A DNA stretch of 40,964 bases from CAZHPY01 sp964534705. Its GTDB lineage: Bacteria; Omnitrophota; Gorgyraeia; 2-01-FULL-45-10. The position numbers and the translations under genes were made by a program. The stretch lies in the NCBI GenBank assembly GCA_964534705.1, contig CAZHPY010000005.1, forward strand, positions 1 to 40,964. Reading direction: 5' to 3'. Under the pieces are notes generated by a model that searched no databases, had not been told where the DNA came from, and saw only the letters and a program-made list of their open reading frames with translations. Of this stretch, positions 7,653 through 16,589 are shown one piece after another; within the stretch, counting starts at the first letter, position 1, and every line of letters starts with the position of its first letter.

Positions 7653-8709
7653 GTTCAGCAAGTTATGTATAAATGATAAAACGACAGTAAAGTTTGCGAT
7701 GAAGAAGATCCAGGAGACATCAAAGCGCGTTCTTTTTATCGTAGATGAAGCAGGCCGCCTGGCCGGGACGATAAATGACGGTGATATACGCAGATGGATC
7801 CTTAAGCGTGGCGACCTGAATAGTGTGGTCAAAAAAGCGTATAATAAAAACCCGCTATTCATATACGCAGGTTATGATATAAACGATGTCAAGAAATTGA
7901 TGCTGGAACACTGGGCTGAATGCATCCCTGTTTTAGGAAACGACGGAAAGATCAAAGATGTGCTATATTTTTCCGATATTTTCGGCCAGCCGCATATCAT
8001 AAGGCATGGAAAATTGAATGTGCCTGTTGTGATCATGGCTGGCGGACAGGGTAAAAGGCTGGACCCATTCACAAGAGTGCTTCCAAAGCCTCTTATACCT
8101 ATCGGGGAGAAGCCGATCGTTGAAGTGATCATGGATAATTTCCTGGATTATAATTGCAAAAAATTCTATATGCTGCTGAATTACAAGGCGGACATGATAA
8201 GGGCATATTTCGACGGTACAAAATTCGCAAAGAATATAAAATATATATATGAAGATTTTCCGTATGGGACGGCCGGCGGGCTGCAATTTTTACCAAAAGG
8301 GCTCGGCCGCCATATTTTTATTTCTAACTGCGACATGGTCATAAAAGCGGATTATAGCGATATCTACAATTTTCATCTGAAAAATAATAATGATATTACT
8401 ATAGTCAGTTCTATGAGGCATTTTAAGGTGCCATACGGGGTTATCGAATTAAATGAACAGGGCAGGCTGCTGGAGATCGTCGAAAAGCCCGAGCATGACC
8501 ATCTTGTAAATACCGGGATGTATCTGATAAAAAAAGATATACTAAGCCTTATCCCTAAAGATAAAAAGCAGTTCCATTTTACGCATCTTATAAAAAAAGT
8601 ATTAAGCCGTAAAGGCCATGTTGGCGTATACCCTATAAGCGAGAAGTCGTGGCTGGATATAGGGCAGTGGGAAGAGTATTGGAAAAATATTAAGTATTTC
8701 GGGGCTTAA
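7642..8709 (+). CDS. CBS-domain nucleotidyltransferase, PtmE-like (sugar-1-phosphate guanylyltransferase type)
   Basis: From the ATG at 7642 the protein has 355 residues: two CBS domains (about 5-60 and 65-120) followed by a sugar-phosphate nucleotidyltransferase domain with the signature GGQGKRLDPFTRVLPKPL starting at residue 134. The later IEVVEKP-type segment (LLEIVEKPEHD) is also normal for the family. PtmE of Campylobacter has this architecture and makes GDP-GlcN from GlcN-1-P at the start of the GDP-linked legionaminic acid route. Presence beside a NeuB homologue and a CMP-sugar-synthetase-like gene supports the same role. Nucleotide specificity (GDP versus another NDP) is inferred. The CBS pair may bind adenosyl ligands and regulate activity. 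Confidence 0.87.
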   Translation: MVHKFSKLCINDKTTVKFAMKKIQETSKRVLFIVDEAGRLAGTINDGDIRRWILKRGDLNSVVKKAYNKNPLFIYAGYDINDVKKLMLEHWAECIPVLGNDGKIKDVLYFSDIFGQPHIIRHGKLNVPVVIMAGGQGKRLDPFTRVLPKPLIPIGEKPIVEVIMDNFLDYNCKKFYMLLNYKADMIRAYFDGTKFAKNIKYIYEDFPYGTAGGLQFLPKGLGRHIFISNCDMVIKADYSDIYNFHLKNNNDITIVSSMRHFKVPYGVIELNEQGRLLEIVEKPEHDHLVNTGMYLIKKDILSLIPKDKKQFHFTHLIKKVLSRKGHVGVYPISEKSWLDIGQWEEYWKNIKYFGA

Positions 8710-8727
8710 AATAGGAGAGTTGAAAAA

Positions 8728-9468
8728 ATGAGAGTCGTTGCTACCATAGAAGCGCGCATGGGTTCGTCCAGATTACCCGGGAAGACATTAAAAGAGATCC
8801 TGGGCAAGCCGATGCTTGAACTATTGCTTGAGCGTGTCAAATCATGCAAGACCCTGGACGAAATAGTGGTTGCCACTACCACTGATCCCGAAGACATAAA
8901 AATAGTTGAGCTGGCAGAAAAGATGAATGTTAAAAGTTACAGGGGCAGCGTTGACAATGTGCTGGAAAGGGTCCTGGGCGCCGCCAAAACTTACAAGGCA
9001 GATGTCATAGTCGAGTTGACAGGCGATTGTCCGTTATTTGATCCAGAAGCGATCGATACCGTTGTGCGGGCATATCTTGACAATAATTATGACTATGTAA
9101 GTAATAATCTTAAGGACAAGACATGGCCTGCCGGTACAGAGGCAAAGGTATTCTCGCTTAAAACCCTTGACGAAGTAAACGCTCTGACCACTGATAAATT
9201 TGACCGTGAGCACGTTTCTTTATATATCTATGAACATCCGGAACGTTATAAATTGTTTGATGTTATCGCTCCTGCCGAATTACGCAGGCCGGAGTTGCGG
9301 CTTACGGTAGACACAAAAGAAGATTTCGTGCTGATAACTTCCATTTATGAGGCATTATACAAGGGCGGGCGTATATTCAGCCTTAAGGAAATAATAAAAT
9401 TCCTTGACCAGAATAAGCATATAAAAGACCTGAACAGGGAAATAAAACAGAAACCGGTCAGGTATTAA
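8728..9468 (+). CDS. SpsF/CMP-sugar synthetase-like cytidylyltransferase
   Basis: A 246-residue nucleotidyltransferase of the SpsF/CMP-KDO-synthetase superfamily. The diagnostic N-terminal motif EARMGSSRLPGK is at residues 8-19, and the metal/sugar site region reads ELTGDCPLFD. It would activate the nonulosonic acid from the NeuB-like enzyme with CTP to give the CMP-sugar donor. SpsF-type proteins are often found beside spsE (neuB) genes, though their exact reaction is less well tested than that of NeuA. A GGAG element lies ten bases before the ATG. It is placed between the PtmE-like and Gfo/Idh/MocA genes. Confidence 0.87.
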   Translation: MRVVATIEARMGSSRLPGKTLKEILGKPMLELLLERVKSCKTLDEIVVATTTDPEDIKIVELAEKMNVKSYRGSVDNVLERVLGAAKTYKADVIVELTGDCPLFDPEAIDTVVRAYLDNNYDYVSNNLKDKTWPAGTEAKVFSLKTLDEVNALTTDKFDREHVSLYIYEHPERYKLFDVIAPAELRRPELRLTVDTKEDFVLITSIYEALYKGGRIFSLKEIIKFLDQNKHIKDLNREIKQKPVRY

Positions 9469-9469
9469 T

Positions 9470-10504
9470 ATGGGAAAAGACAAATATAATGCAGCGATCG
9501 TAGGTTGCGGAAGGATAGCCAGCCTGTTTGACAGCGATCCTAAGCGTAAATTCATTTCTACTCATGCCGGGGCGTATAAAGCCAGCGACCGCATAAACCT
9601 GATAGCCGCTTCAGATGTGGATGAAAAAAAACTTAAGGATTTCGGCGAAAGATGGCAAGTAACAAGGCTTTATAAGGATTATCATGAAATGTTAAAACGC
9701 GAACATATAGATATTTTAAGTATCTGTACGTGGACAAGGTCCCATTTTGAAGTCACAAAGGCATCTGCAGCTTCCGGCGTCAAGGCTATCTTCTGCGAAA
9801 AACCGATATCAGACAATATTAATGACGCAGAAAAAATGGTAAATATATGCGGCGATAAAGGTATTATTCTGGCTATAAATTACCGCAGGCGATGGGACAA
9901 GCTGCACCAGGAAATAAAACGATTTATCGATGACGGCGGGCTTGGTAATATACAGGGCGTAAGCGCTTATTATGCGGGCGGACTTGCAAATACTGCTTCT
10001 CACCTGCTTGATACGCTGTTATTATTTTTTGGGGATGTCCAATGGGTCTGGGCACATTTTAAAAAGCCGTTGCAGGACAAGGATCCGGATGCGGACGGGT
10101 ACCTATATTTCAAGAAAGGGTTCGGCTGCACAGTTCAGGCCTTTGATGCGTCAAAGTACATGATGTTCGAAATTGATATATATGGAGAAAAGGGGAGGAT
10201 ACGCATAGAGAATATAGGGAACAGTTCCGTTTTCTGGAAAGTAATACCCAGTCCGGAATTTTCTGAAAGCAGGGTATTGTCGAAGGAAGCGCATGGATTC
10301 AGCGAAAATACATTGAAAGAAGTAATGGTTGGATCGATCAATGATATTATAGGGTGCCTGGATGACGGGAAGCAGCCGATGTCCACAGGAGCAACTGCCT
10401 TAAGGTCGCTGGAATTAATGTCAGCGTTTTACAAGTCAAATTCTTCAGGCAGGGCTGTTGCGCTGCCGCTTAAAGACAAGAAGACGCACATAATAACAAA
10501 ATAG
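9470..10504 (+). CDS. Gfo/Idh/MocA-family sugar oxidoreductase
   Basis: A 344-residue NAD(P)-dependent oxidoreductase. The N-terminal Rossmann motif is AIVGCGRIA; the family EKP motif is present as FCEKPIS with K111; TASHLLD carries the conserved His of the C-terminal substrate domain. Family members oxidise or reduce a ring hydroxyl of free, phosphorylated or nucleotide-bound sugars. Two readings fit the context: a PtmF-like enzyme feeding the PtmE-like step, or a WbpB-like enzyme making a 3-keto sugar for the adjacent aminotransferase at 10521. The second is attractive because the two genes are consecutive, but the 344-residue length is a little above WbpB. It starts one base after the previous stop. 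Confidence 0.86.
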   Translation: MGKDKYNAAIVGCGRIASLFDSDPKRKFISTHAGAYKASDRINLIAASDVDEKKLKDFGERWQVTRLYKDYHEMLKREHIDILSICTWTRSHFEVTKASAASGVKAIFCEKPISDNINDAEKMVNICGDKGIILAINYRRRWDKLHQEIKRFIDDGGLGNIQGVSAYYAGGLANTASHLLDTLLLFFGDVQWVWAHFKKPLQDKDPDADGYLYFKKGFGCTVQAFDASKYMMFEIDIYGEKGRIRIENIGNSSVFWKVIPSPEFSESRVLSKEAHGFSENTLKEVMVGSINDIIGCLDDGKQPMSTGATALRSLELMSAFYKSNSSGRAVALPLKDKKTHIITK

Positions 10505-10520
10505 AGGAGTTTATATAAAA

Positions 10521-11807
10521 ATGAATAAGCTTGCAATTTTAGGTGGAGAAAAGATAAGGAACAGGCCTTTTTCTTCTCATCCGGTACTTGGTAAGGAGGA
10601 AATAAAAGAGGTTTCGGATGTGCTTAAAAGCGGGCTCTTATCTGGTTTTTTGGCCAGCCCCGGAGCTTCATTTTATGGCGGGCCTAAGGTCCTTGAACTG
10701 GAAAAATTATTTAAAGATTATTTCAAGATCAAATTTGCAATGGCCATTAATTCAGCGACTGCAGGGCTGCATGCTGCGGTAGCAGCGTGCGGTATAGGGC
10801 CTGGCGACGAAGTGATCGTCACTCCATACACGATGAGCGCTTCCGCGTCCGCGATACTGATGTCTAATGCCGTTCCTGTGTTTGCCGATATAGAAGAAGA
10901 CTATTTCTGTCTGGATCCTAAAAGCATCGAAAAAGCCATAACCAAAAAGACAAAAGCGATCCTTGTTGTACATCTGTTCGGTATGGCGGCAGACATGAAT
11001 AAAATAATGCAGATAGCAAAAAAACACGATCTCTACGTAATAGAGGACTGTGCCCAGTCACCGGGTGCTCACTATAAAGGAAGGCTTGTGGGGACGATCG
11101 GAGATATTGGCATATTCAGTTTTAACCAAAATAAGACAATTACTACCGGGGAAGGCGGGGTCGTAATTACAAATAATGAAAAACTTGCCAAGCGGTGCCA
11201 GTTTATAAGGAACCACGGTGAAGTCGTGATCGATCCGATGGGTTTCGACGAAGTGGATAACATGCTTGGGTGGAATTACAGGATGACGGAACTGGAAGCA
11301 GCTATTGGAATAGCTCAGTTCAAAAAACTGGGCAAGCTGACTAAACACAGAGTAGAGCTCGCAAATTATCTTTTTGAAAAATTGGGTGGCATAGAAGGCC
11401 TGGCCATGCCTAAGATACGCAAGGGCTGTGATCATGTATATTTTGTGGTCGCTATCCGATATAATGAAAATGCCGTAGGCATTCCACGTAATACATTTGT
11501 TAAGGCCCTACAGGCAGAAGGCATACCGACAGGTAACGGTTATGTCAGGCCGATATACCTTGAGCCTCTCTATCAGAAAAAAACCTGTTATGGCAAGATG
11601 GGATGCCCGTTCACATGTGCCTACTACAACGGGAGGGTTTCGTATGATAAAGGGCTTTGTCCGGTGACTGAAAGGATGCATTTTAAAGAATTATTTACAT
11701 TCAATATCTGCAGATATCCGATAACGTTCAATGACATGAAAGATGTTGTAAAGGCAGTAAAAAAAGTCATTGCCAATAAAAGTGTGTTATTATCAAATAA
11801 TGTATAG
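10521..11807 (+). CDS. Second DegT/DnrJ/EryC1/StrS aminotransferase
   Basis: A 428-residue PLP-dependent aminotransferase, longer than the first. K205 in FSFNQNKTITTGEGG is the expected Schiff-base lysine. The N-terminal LAILGGEKIRNRPF and the C-terminal GLCPVTERMHFKEL are typical of the StsA/inosose-aminotransferase-like branch of the family, which aminates keto groups of cyclitols or sugars. The preceding oxidoreductase could supply the keto substrate and the following GNAT enzyme could acetylate the product, giving a three-gene oxidise-aminate-acetylate set. The exact carbon is not readable. It is not a recent copy of the 1747 gene: length and active-site context differ. Confidence 0.88.
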   Translation: MNKLAILGGEKIRNRPFSSHPVLGKEEIKEVSDVLKSGLLSGFLASPGASFYGGPKVLELEKLFKDYFKIKFAMAINSATAGLHAAVAACGIGPGDEVIVTPYTMSASASAILMSNAVPVFADIEEDYFCLDPKSIEKAITKKTKAILVVHLFGMAADMNKIMQIAKKHDLYVIEDCAQSPGAHYKGRLVGTIGDIGIFSFNQNKTITTGEGGVVITNNEKLAKRCQFIRNHGEVVIDPMGFDEVDNMLGWNYRMTELEAAIGIAQFKKLGKLTKHRVELANYLFEKLGGIEGLAMPKIRKGCDHVYFVVAIRYNENAVGIPRNTFVKALQAEGIPTGNGYVRPIYLEPLYQKKTCYGKMGCPFTCAYYNGRVSYDKGLCPVTERMHFKELFTFNICRYPITFNDMKDVVKAVKKVIANKSVLLSNNV

Positions 11808-11812
11808 GGAGG
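11806..11812 (+). promoter_or_regulatory. Ribosome binding site of the GNAT gene
   Basis: AGGGAGG overlaps the stop codon of the upstream aminotransferase and lies six bases before the ATG at 11819. It is one of the stronger sites in the window and supports that start. Confidence 0.6.
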
Positions 11813-11818
11813 CAATAA

Positions 11819-12367
11819 ATGGCTAATACCTTTATAGAAGGCAGGAAGGTCATTTTAAGAACCCTTGATCCAAAAGACGCAAAAGGTCCGTATGCTAAAT
11901 GGTTTAACAATGCCGAAACGTGTAAACACAATTCACATCATGCATTTCCTTATTATAAAGGCGATGCTCAAAGCTACATAGAAAGCATCAACAGGTCGAG
12001 AAAAGACCTGGTCCTTGCTATCACTGATAAAAAAAATGGATCACACATTGGCAATATAGCCCTGCAGAAGATAGATTATATAAGCCGTAATGCCGAGTTT
12101 GCTATCATTCTGGGAAATGCAAATTACAGGGGAAAAGGTTTTGCTAAAGAAGCAGCTCATTTGCTGGTTAGCCATGGTTTTTCCGTGCTTAACCTTAACA
12201 GGATCTATTGCGGAACATCCAATAATAACATGGCGATGAAAAAACTGGCAGAATCTTTAGGTATGAAAAGAGAAGGCATGAGGCGCAAGGCTTTGTATAA
12301 GGCGGGCAGATATGTCGATATCGCAGAATATGGGCTTTTAAAAAATGAATATAAAGGAATGGCATAA
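11819..12367 (+). CDS. GNAT-family N-acetyltransferase (RimJ/RimL-like, possibly PseH-like)
   Basis: A 182-residue acetyltransferase with a single GNAT domain. The acetyl-CoA pyrophosphate loop is visible as NYRGKGFAKEAA at about residues 102-113. RimJ/RimL-type proteins in sugar clusters acetylate amino-sugar nucleotides (PseH is one example), so the amine made by the upstream aminotransferase is the likely substrate. Protein acetylation is the alternative but less likely here. It closes the compact nonulosonate-like block: the next gene is of a different, unrecognised kind. Confidence 0.85.
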   Translation: MANTFIEGRKVILRTLDPKDAKGPYAKWFNNAETCKHNSHHAFPYYKGDAQSYIESINRSRKDLVLAITDKKNGSHIGNIALQKIDYISRNAEFAIILGNANYRGKGFAKEAAHLLVSHGFSVLNLNRIYCGTSNNNMAMKKLAESLGMKREGMRRKALYKAGRYVDIAEYGLLKNEYKGMA

Positions 12368-12376
12368 GATATAAAT

Positions 12377-14257
12377 ATGAAGCGCATACTTCTTTTGGAT
12401 AATTATGGGTCAGATACCATAAATAAGGGCAAAGACGATTTAGTTATTTCGCTGGATCCGGAAATCTCATATATGCTCTACAGGGATGGCATAAAGTACA
12501 GCATCCCCGAGGATTATTACAGTGAAAAGGAATTAAGATTGTCCGAAAAGAAATATTTCTTTGAGCAGCTGGAATGGTTCAATTGCTTTGACGGCTATAT
12601 TAAAAAGCACATCCGATATTGCCGCGAATATAATATTCCCTTTGCGACAGCGAACTATTCCCGCATTAAATACGTCATTGATATGGCGATAATCTATTCG
12701 TATATCATAAAAAATATCTTTGATTCCGCGGAAGGATATGACGATATTGTATATACGCATCAGGCTTTCGGGGATGATAGCGCGCCTTCTATCTTCAAAT
12801 TCTGTCAGCATCGTTCTGGTAATAGAAAAATGTTCAGGGATCTTGTGGGTCGCTACTGCGCAAAGAAAAATATAAAGTTTACCGCCATTGAGGCTCCGTC
12901 CAAAGTGAGCGTGCCGGGAAAAAATGCATCCGATGTTTTTCTGCAAAATACGGTAATAAAGTCGAATGCAAAAAAGATCATCAACCTTCTCAGATATAAA
13001 AAACTCGGTAAATTATTCAGAACAAACCATGGGCTAGAACATTTAAATGTTTTTCTTATGCATGCAGGCTCCGAAGATATAGACTATCCGGTAACAGAGT
13101 TTATTAAGCAAGGTTCTTCCGTTTATCTTGGAGAAAACGGAAAGATATTCCGTGAAGATCTTTTATTTCGCAGAAACACGGGGTTTGCGTCACAGTACAA
13201 GGCATCCTCAGGGCTAAAAGAAGACTGTATTAATGCAGCCAAAGCCTTAAAGGCTGACAATACTTTATTTGAATGGATAAAGAATAAATACGGTGAAGAT
13301 GTAAGATCGGTTGTGCTGCCGTATTTGGAATATTTTCTCTCGAATGATAGTTATTTTATTCTATCAGAGGCTGGAAAGATGCTGGATTTTTATAACCGCC
13401 ATAAAATAAGTTTTGTTTTTTCACGGGGTAATAGCGATATAAATTCCATCGGCCCGATCATTGCTGCCAGGTACATGAAGGGCGCGAAGAGCGTATGTAC
13501 CGAGCATTCATGCTTTGCTTTGGACATGGAGCTGTTCAGTGTGTTTGAAGCCGAGACGTATGACTATACATTGACACGGGACGCCATCTCTCATAGTTAT
13601 TTTGAATATTCGGCACAAAACAGATATAACACAGGCTGTAAGTTCATATGCTCCCCGCATTATCTCAAAAATATTGAAAATAAGCGTCATGCAGCGATCA
13701 GGATCAGAAAAGGCAAGGATAAAGAAAATATCATGTATGTAGAAAAAGAATTCCCTGACAGGGTAAGGTGCTTTAATAACATGTTATATCCGATTGCGTG
13801 GTATTTTGAATTCCAAAAATACCTTATAGATTATTTCGGGAGCCAAGAAAACATCAATTTTATTTATAAGCCTTCCCGTGTATGCGAAGGAGCGGAAAAT
13901 GCCATATTGAGCTATATTAAGGATAAGGGGTATACGAATATAAGCATATTTTCAAAACATTTTTTAGATGCCTTAGGATTAGCAGATAGGGTAATAGTCG
14001 ATTATCCGGCAGGCGCGTTTTTTGAAGCGGCGGTATCAGGTAAGCCGGTCCTGTGTGTATGCGCGGATTATTTTAATGTGCTCGATAAGGCAAAAACAAT
14101 ATTCGGCAGATCATTGCGTCAATTTTCGTCTTTCCAGGAAGCATCTGCGATAATAAAGGAATTCATTGCCTCCGACCCGTCCGGCTATGTCGTAGATCTC
14201 GATCTGCCTAAGAGCGGTTTTATGGAATTATTCAATAACCAGAGAGAATATAAATGA
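12377..14257 (+). CDS. Large unrecognised protein, GT-B glycosyltransferase-like C-terminus
   Basis: A soluble 626-residue protein I do not recognise by name. The C-terminal part (about 450-610) has the look of the donor-binding half of a GT-B enzyme of the CDP-glycerol-transferase or surface-carbohydrate type: INFIYKPSR, then ALGLADRVIVDYPAGAFFEA and SGKPVLCVCADY, which parallel the usual 'sDvvItDySS..fEa...kPvl' pattern. The N-terminal 440 residues are aromatic-rich, without membrane helices, and include THQAFGDDSAPS and FSRGNSDINSIGP. By position, before two methyltransferases and a CDP-alcohol phosphatidyltransferase, it may transfer a sugar or phospho-alcohol. Confidence is high that it is a real gene, low for function. 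Confidence 0.6.
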   Translation: MKRILLLDNYGSDTINKGKDDLVISLDPEISYMLYRDGIKYSIPEDYYSEKELRLSEKKYFFEQLEWFNCFDGYIKKHIRYCREYNIPFATANYSRIKYVIDMAIIYSYIIKNIFDSAEGYDDIVYTHQAFGDDSAPSIFKFCQHRSGNRKMFRDLVGRYCAKKNIKFTAIEAPSKVSVPGKNASDVFLQNTVIKSNAKKIINLLRYKKLGKLFRTNHGLEHLNVFLMHAGSEDIDYPVTEFIKQGSSVYLGENGKIFREDLLFRRNTGFASQYKASSGLKEDCINAAKALKADNTLFEWIKNKYGEDVRSVVLPYLEYFLSNDSYFILSEAGKMLDFYNRHKISFVFSRGNSDINSIGPIIAARYMKGAKSVCTEHSCFALDMELFSVFEAETYDYTLTRDAISHSYFEYSAQNRYNTGCKFICSPHYLKNIENKRHAAIRIRKGKDKENIMYVEKEFPDRVRCFNNMLYPIAWYFEFQKYLIDYFGSQENINFIYKPSRVCEGAENAILSYIKDKGYTNISIFSKHFLDALGLADRVIVDYPAGAFFEAAVSGKPVLCVCADYFNVLDKAKTIFGRSLRQFSSFQEASAIIKEFIASDPSGYVVDLDLPKSGFMELFNNQREYK

Positions 14258-15000
14258 TAAAAGAAAAAAGAGAAAAGTTCTGGAAGAAAAGGGCGAAAAA
14301 CTATGAAAAGCTGCAATGGGCCATAAAGAGCGGGTACCTGCATGCATTTCTTGACGCCGGCGAATTTACTTCCCATGACGTCGTGCTTGATATAGGATCG
14401 GGTACCGGGATCATAGCGCATACTGTCGCGCCCCACACAAAGGAAGTTATAGGCATAGACATTTCAAAAGACATGTTGTCCCATGCGTTTAAGCACAGGA
14501 CAAAAAATGAAATATTCCTTAAGATGGATGCCAGGAAGCTGAAATTTCCGGATTGTTATTTTTCAAAAGTTACCGCACGCATGGTGTTCCATCATATATT
14601 GAAGGATACGCAAGCCGCTGCTGATGAATGCCGTAGGGTTTTAAGAAAGGGTGGTAAAATGATATTATCCGAAGGCGTTCCGCCAAGTGAACATGTAAAG
14701 CCCTTCTATGTAAACATGTTCAGGCACAAGGAAGAAAGGCTGACATTCATGGAGCACGACCTTGTTAATATCATGAAAAAATCCGGATTTAAGAATATAG
14801 CAACGAATATTTATTATTCACGGCGTTCTTCAATAAAAAATTGGCTGGAGAACAGCGGATTACCGCCAAAAACGCAGAATGTTATAATGGATATGCACCT
14901 GAATATGAACGATCGGTGTAAACGCGACTATAATTTTATAAAACGGGGCAATGATTGCCTTATTGACATGAAATTTGCCATAGTTGTAGGAGAAAAATAG
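14254..15000 (+). CDS. Class I SAM-dependent methyltransferase
   Basis: A 248-residue methyltransferase. The SAM-binding motif I is VLDIGSGTGIIA (about residues 47-58), followed by the acidic motif II in VIGIDISKDM. The remainder (CRRVLRKGGKMILSEG) matches the UbiE/Methyltransf_11 pattern. It would methylate a small molecule or a sugar hydroxyl in the cytoplasm. The start overlaps the stop of the unrecognised GT-B-like gene as ATGA, and a CDP-alcohol phosphatidyltransferase follows 12 bases later, so a methylated lipid, phospho-alcohol or sugar is likely. The substrate is unknown. Confidence 0.85.
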   Translation: MIKEKREKFWKKRAKNYEKLQWAIKSGYLHAFLDAGEFTSHDVVLDIGSGTGIIAHTVAPHTKEVIGIDISKDMLSHAFKHRTKNEIFLKMDARKLKFPDCYFSKVTARMVFHHILKDTQAAADECRRVLRKGGKMILSEGVPPSEHVKPFYVNMFRHKEERLTFMEHDLVNIMKKSGFKNIATNIYYSRRSSIKNWLENSGLPPKTQNVIMDMHLNMNDRCKRDYNFIKRGNDCLIDMKFAIVVGEK

Positions 15001-15012
15001 ATCATTACCGAT

Positions 15013-15792
15013 ATGGAATCAATAAAGACACTCAGAGAGATATGTCAGAAACCTAGATTATATGCCGATACGTGGCAGGGAATGCATATTTGCCGGCCTA
15101 TATCGATCTATATAACATCGCTATTCCTGAGGTTGGGGGTTTCAGCAGATGCCGCTACGGTGGTATTTTTGGTATGCGGGATAACAGGCAGCCTGCTGCT
15201 TATCTCGGCAAATGACATGATATTTTTCGCCGGCGCTCTTCTTTTGGAGATCTCTTATGTTCTCGACCATGTTGACGGGGAAATAGCAAGATACAGAAAA
15301 CAGTCGAGCCTTACAGGGGTATATTTCGATAAGATCTGCCATTATATACTTCATCCATTTGCTTTTGTATGCATAGGGGTTAGATTATATAATTACAATA
15401 GCGATCCTGTTATTTTTTTGCTGGCGTTATTGGCGGGATATTCCGTTATGATGATAGCCGTATCAACAGATACTATCGATAATGTCCTTTACGGTAAAGT
15501 AAAACAGATGTTAGCAGCGGGTGTGACCGCAAGGCAGGCAGAAAATGGGAAAAAAACTAACGGCGGTTCAAAAAATGTGTTTTCCACCATATTCTCTTCT
15601 ATCCATCTTCTGTGCGTTTTTCCAGCCGCGATGAACGTGATCTTCTTTGTTTCTCTGTTCAACCTGTTTTTTGGGGCAGATCTGTTACCTCTGCTTATAA
15701 TCTTTTATGCAATAGCCGCTACAATGGTATGGATCGCCAGAGTTTCGGTCTTTATTCTGCAGAAAAGGGTAGATAAAGAATATGCTCAATAA
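15013..15792 (+). CDS. CDP-alcohol phosphatidyltransferase family membrane protein, last motif Asp replaced by His
   Basis: A 259-residue integral membrane enzyme of the family that displaces CMP from a CDP-alcohol to make a phosphodiester. The signature D-x2-D-G-x2-A-R-x8-G-x3-D-x3-D is present as D85, D88, G89, A92, R93, G102 and D106, but the final aspartate, the proposed base in this family, is H110 (GVYFDKICHY). Several hydrophobic helices flank it (about 30-80, 115-160, 195-250). In a polysaccharide locus with methyltransferases on both sides, it may build a phospho-polyol or phosphodiester on a lipid rather than an ordinary phospholipid. This is inferred. Confidence 0.85.
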   Translation: MESIKTLREICQKPRLYADTWQGMHICRPISIYITSLFLRLGVSADAATVVFLVCGITGSLLLISANDMIFFAGALLLEISYVLDHVDGEIARYRKQSSLTGVYFDKICHYILHPFAFVCIGVRLYNYNSDPVIFLLALLAGYSVMMIAVSTDTIDNVLYGKVKQMLAAGVTARQAENGKKTNGGSKNVFSTIFSSIHLLCVFPAAMNVIFFVSLFNLFFGADLLPLLIIFYAIAATMVWIARVSVFILQKRVDKEYAQ

Positions 15793-16567
15793 CCATCATC
15801 GTATAGAAATGGATACCAGAAAATCATGGGAGCTCAACTGGAGCAGGATCAGCCAGGGAGACATCTTTGAGATATTCGGATATCCGCGTGTGAAAAAAAT
15901 GGCGGAATTGTATATTAACTATATGCATAAGGACGGATTGGTATTGGAGGCTGGCTGCGGCTTGGGACAATGGGTGGAATATTTCAAGTCTAAAGACTAT
16001 AAGATCACAGGTATAGATTATAATCTTGCGACCATTGAACAGGCAAAAAAATATAGCATCGACTGTTCTTTGTCGGTTGCAGACGTACGAAGACTGCCGT
16101 TCCAGGACAATAGCATAGACACATATCTTTCTTTTGGAGTTATAGAGCACTTTATAGAGGGCCCCGATGCTGCGCTGAAAGAGGCTTACAGGGTGCTTAA
16201 AAAAGGAGGGGTAGCTATAATCACTGTCCCGCACAGGAGCATCTTTATAATGCTAAAGAGCCCTATAAACATGCTTAAAAGATCCGGTTTCCTGCGGCGC
16301 ATTTTGCGGAAGGAAAAAAAGATCTATTATTATCAGAGATATTTTACAAGAAAAGAACTGAGAGAAAAATTCCTTGCCATAGGATATAAAAAGCTTCTGG
16401 AAAAACCGGTGGACCATATATTCTCATTGGTAGAATTTTCCGATATCTTCAGGGATAAAAATACGTTTGACGGTGAAAACGCCCTGGCTGTAAAATTAGG
16501 GAATTTGTTTGAAAAATATTTTCCTTATATAAGCGCAGGAAGCAATCTCTTTATTTTACAAAAATAA
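15782..16567 (+). CDS. Class I SAM-dependent methyltransferase
   Basis: A 261-residue methyltransferase, distinct from the one at 14254. Motif I is VLEAGCGLGQWVEYF (about residues 46-60) and the acidic strand-2 motif is ITGIDYNLATI. The central segment LSFGVIEHFIEGP and YRVLKKGGVAIITVPH fit the Methyltransf_11/23 type common in glycan clusters. The N-terminus (RKSWELNWSRI) is usual for this branch. It overlaps the CDP-alcohol phosphatidyltransferase gene by 11 bases, so the two are probably made together. Substrate unknown; O-methylation of a sugar or a polyol chain cap are both reasonable. Confidence 0.85.
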   Translation: MLNNHHRIEMDTRKSWELNWSRISQGDIFEIFGYPRVKKMAELYINYMHKDGLVLEAGCGLGQWVEYFKSKDYKITGIDYNLATIEQAKKYSIDCSLSVADVRRLPFQDNSIDTYLSFGVIEHFIEGPDAALKEAYRVLKKGGVAIITVPHRSIFIMLKSPINMLKRSGFLRRILRKEKKIYYYQRYFTRKELREKFLAIGYKKLLEKPVDHIFSLVEFSDIFRDKNTFDGENALAVKLGNLFEKYFPYISAGSNLFILQK

Positions 16568-16589
16568 CATAACAAATACGAGGTGAATC

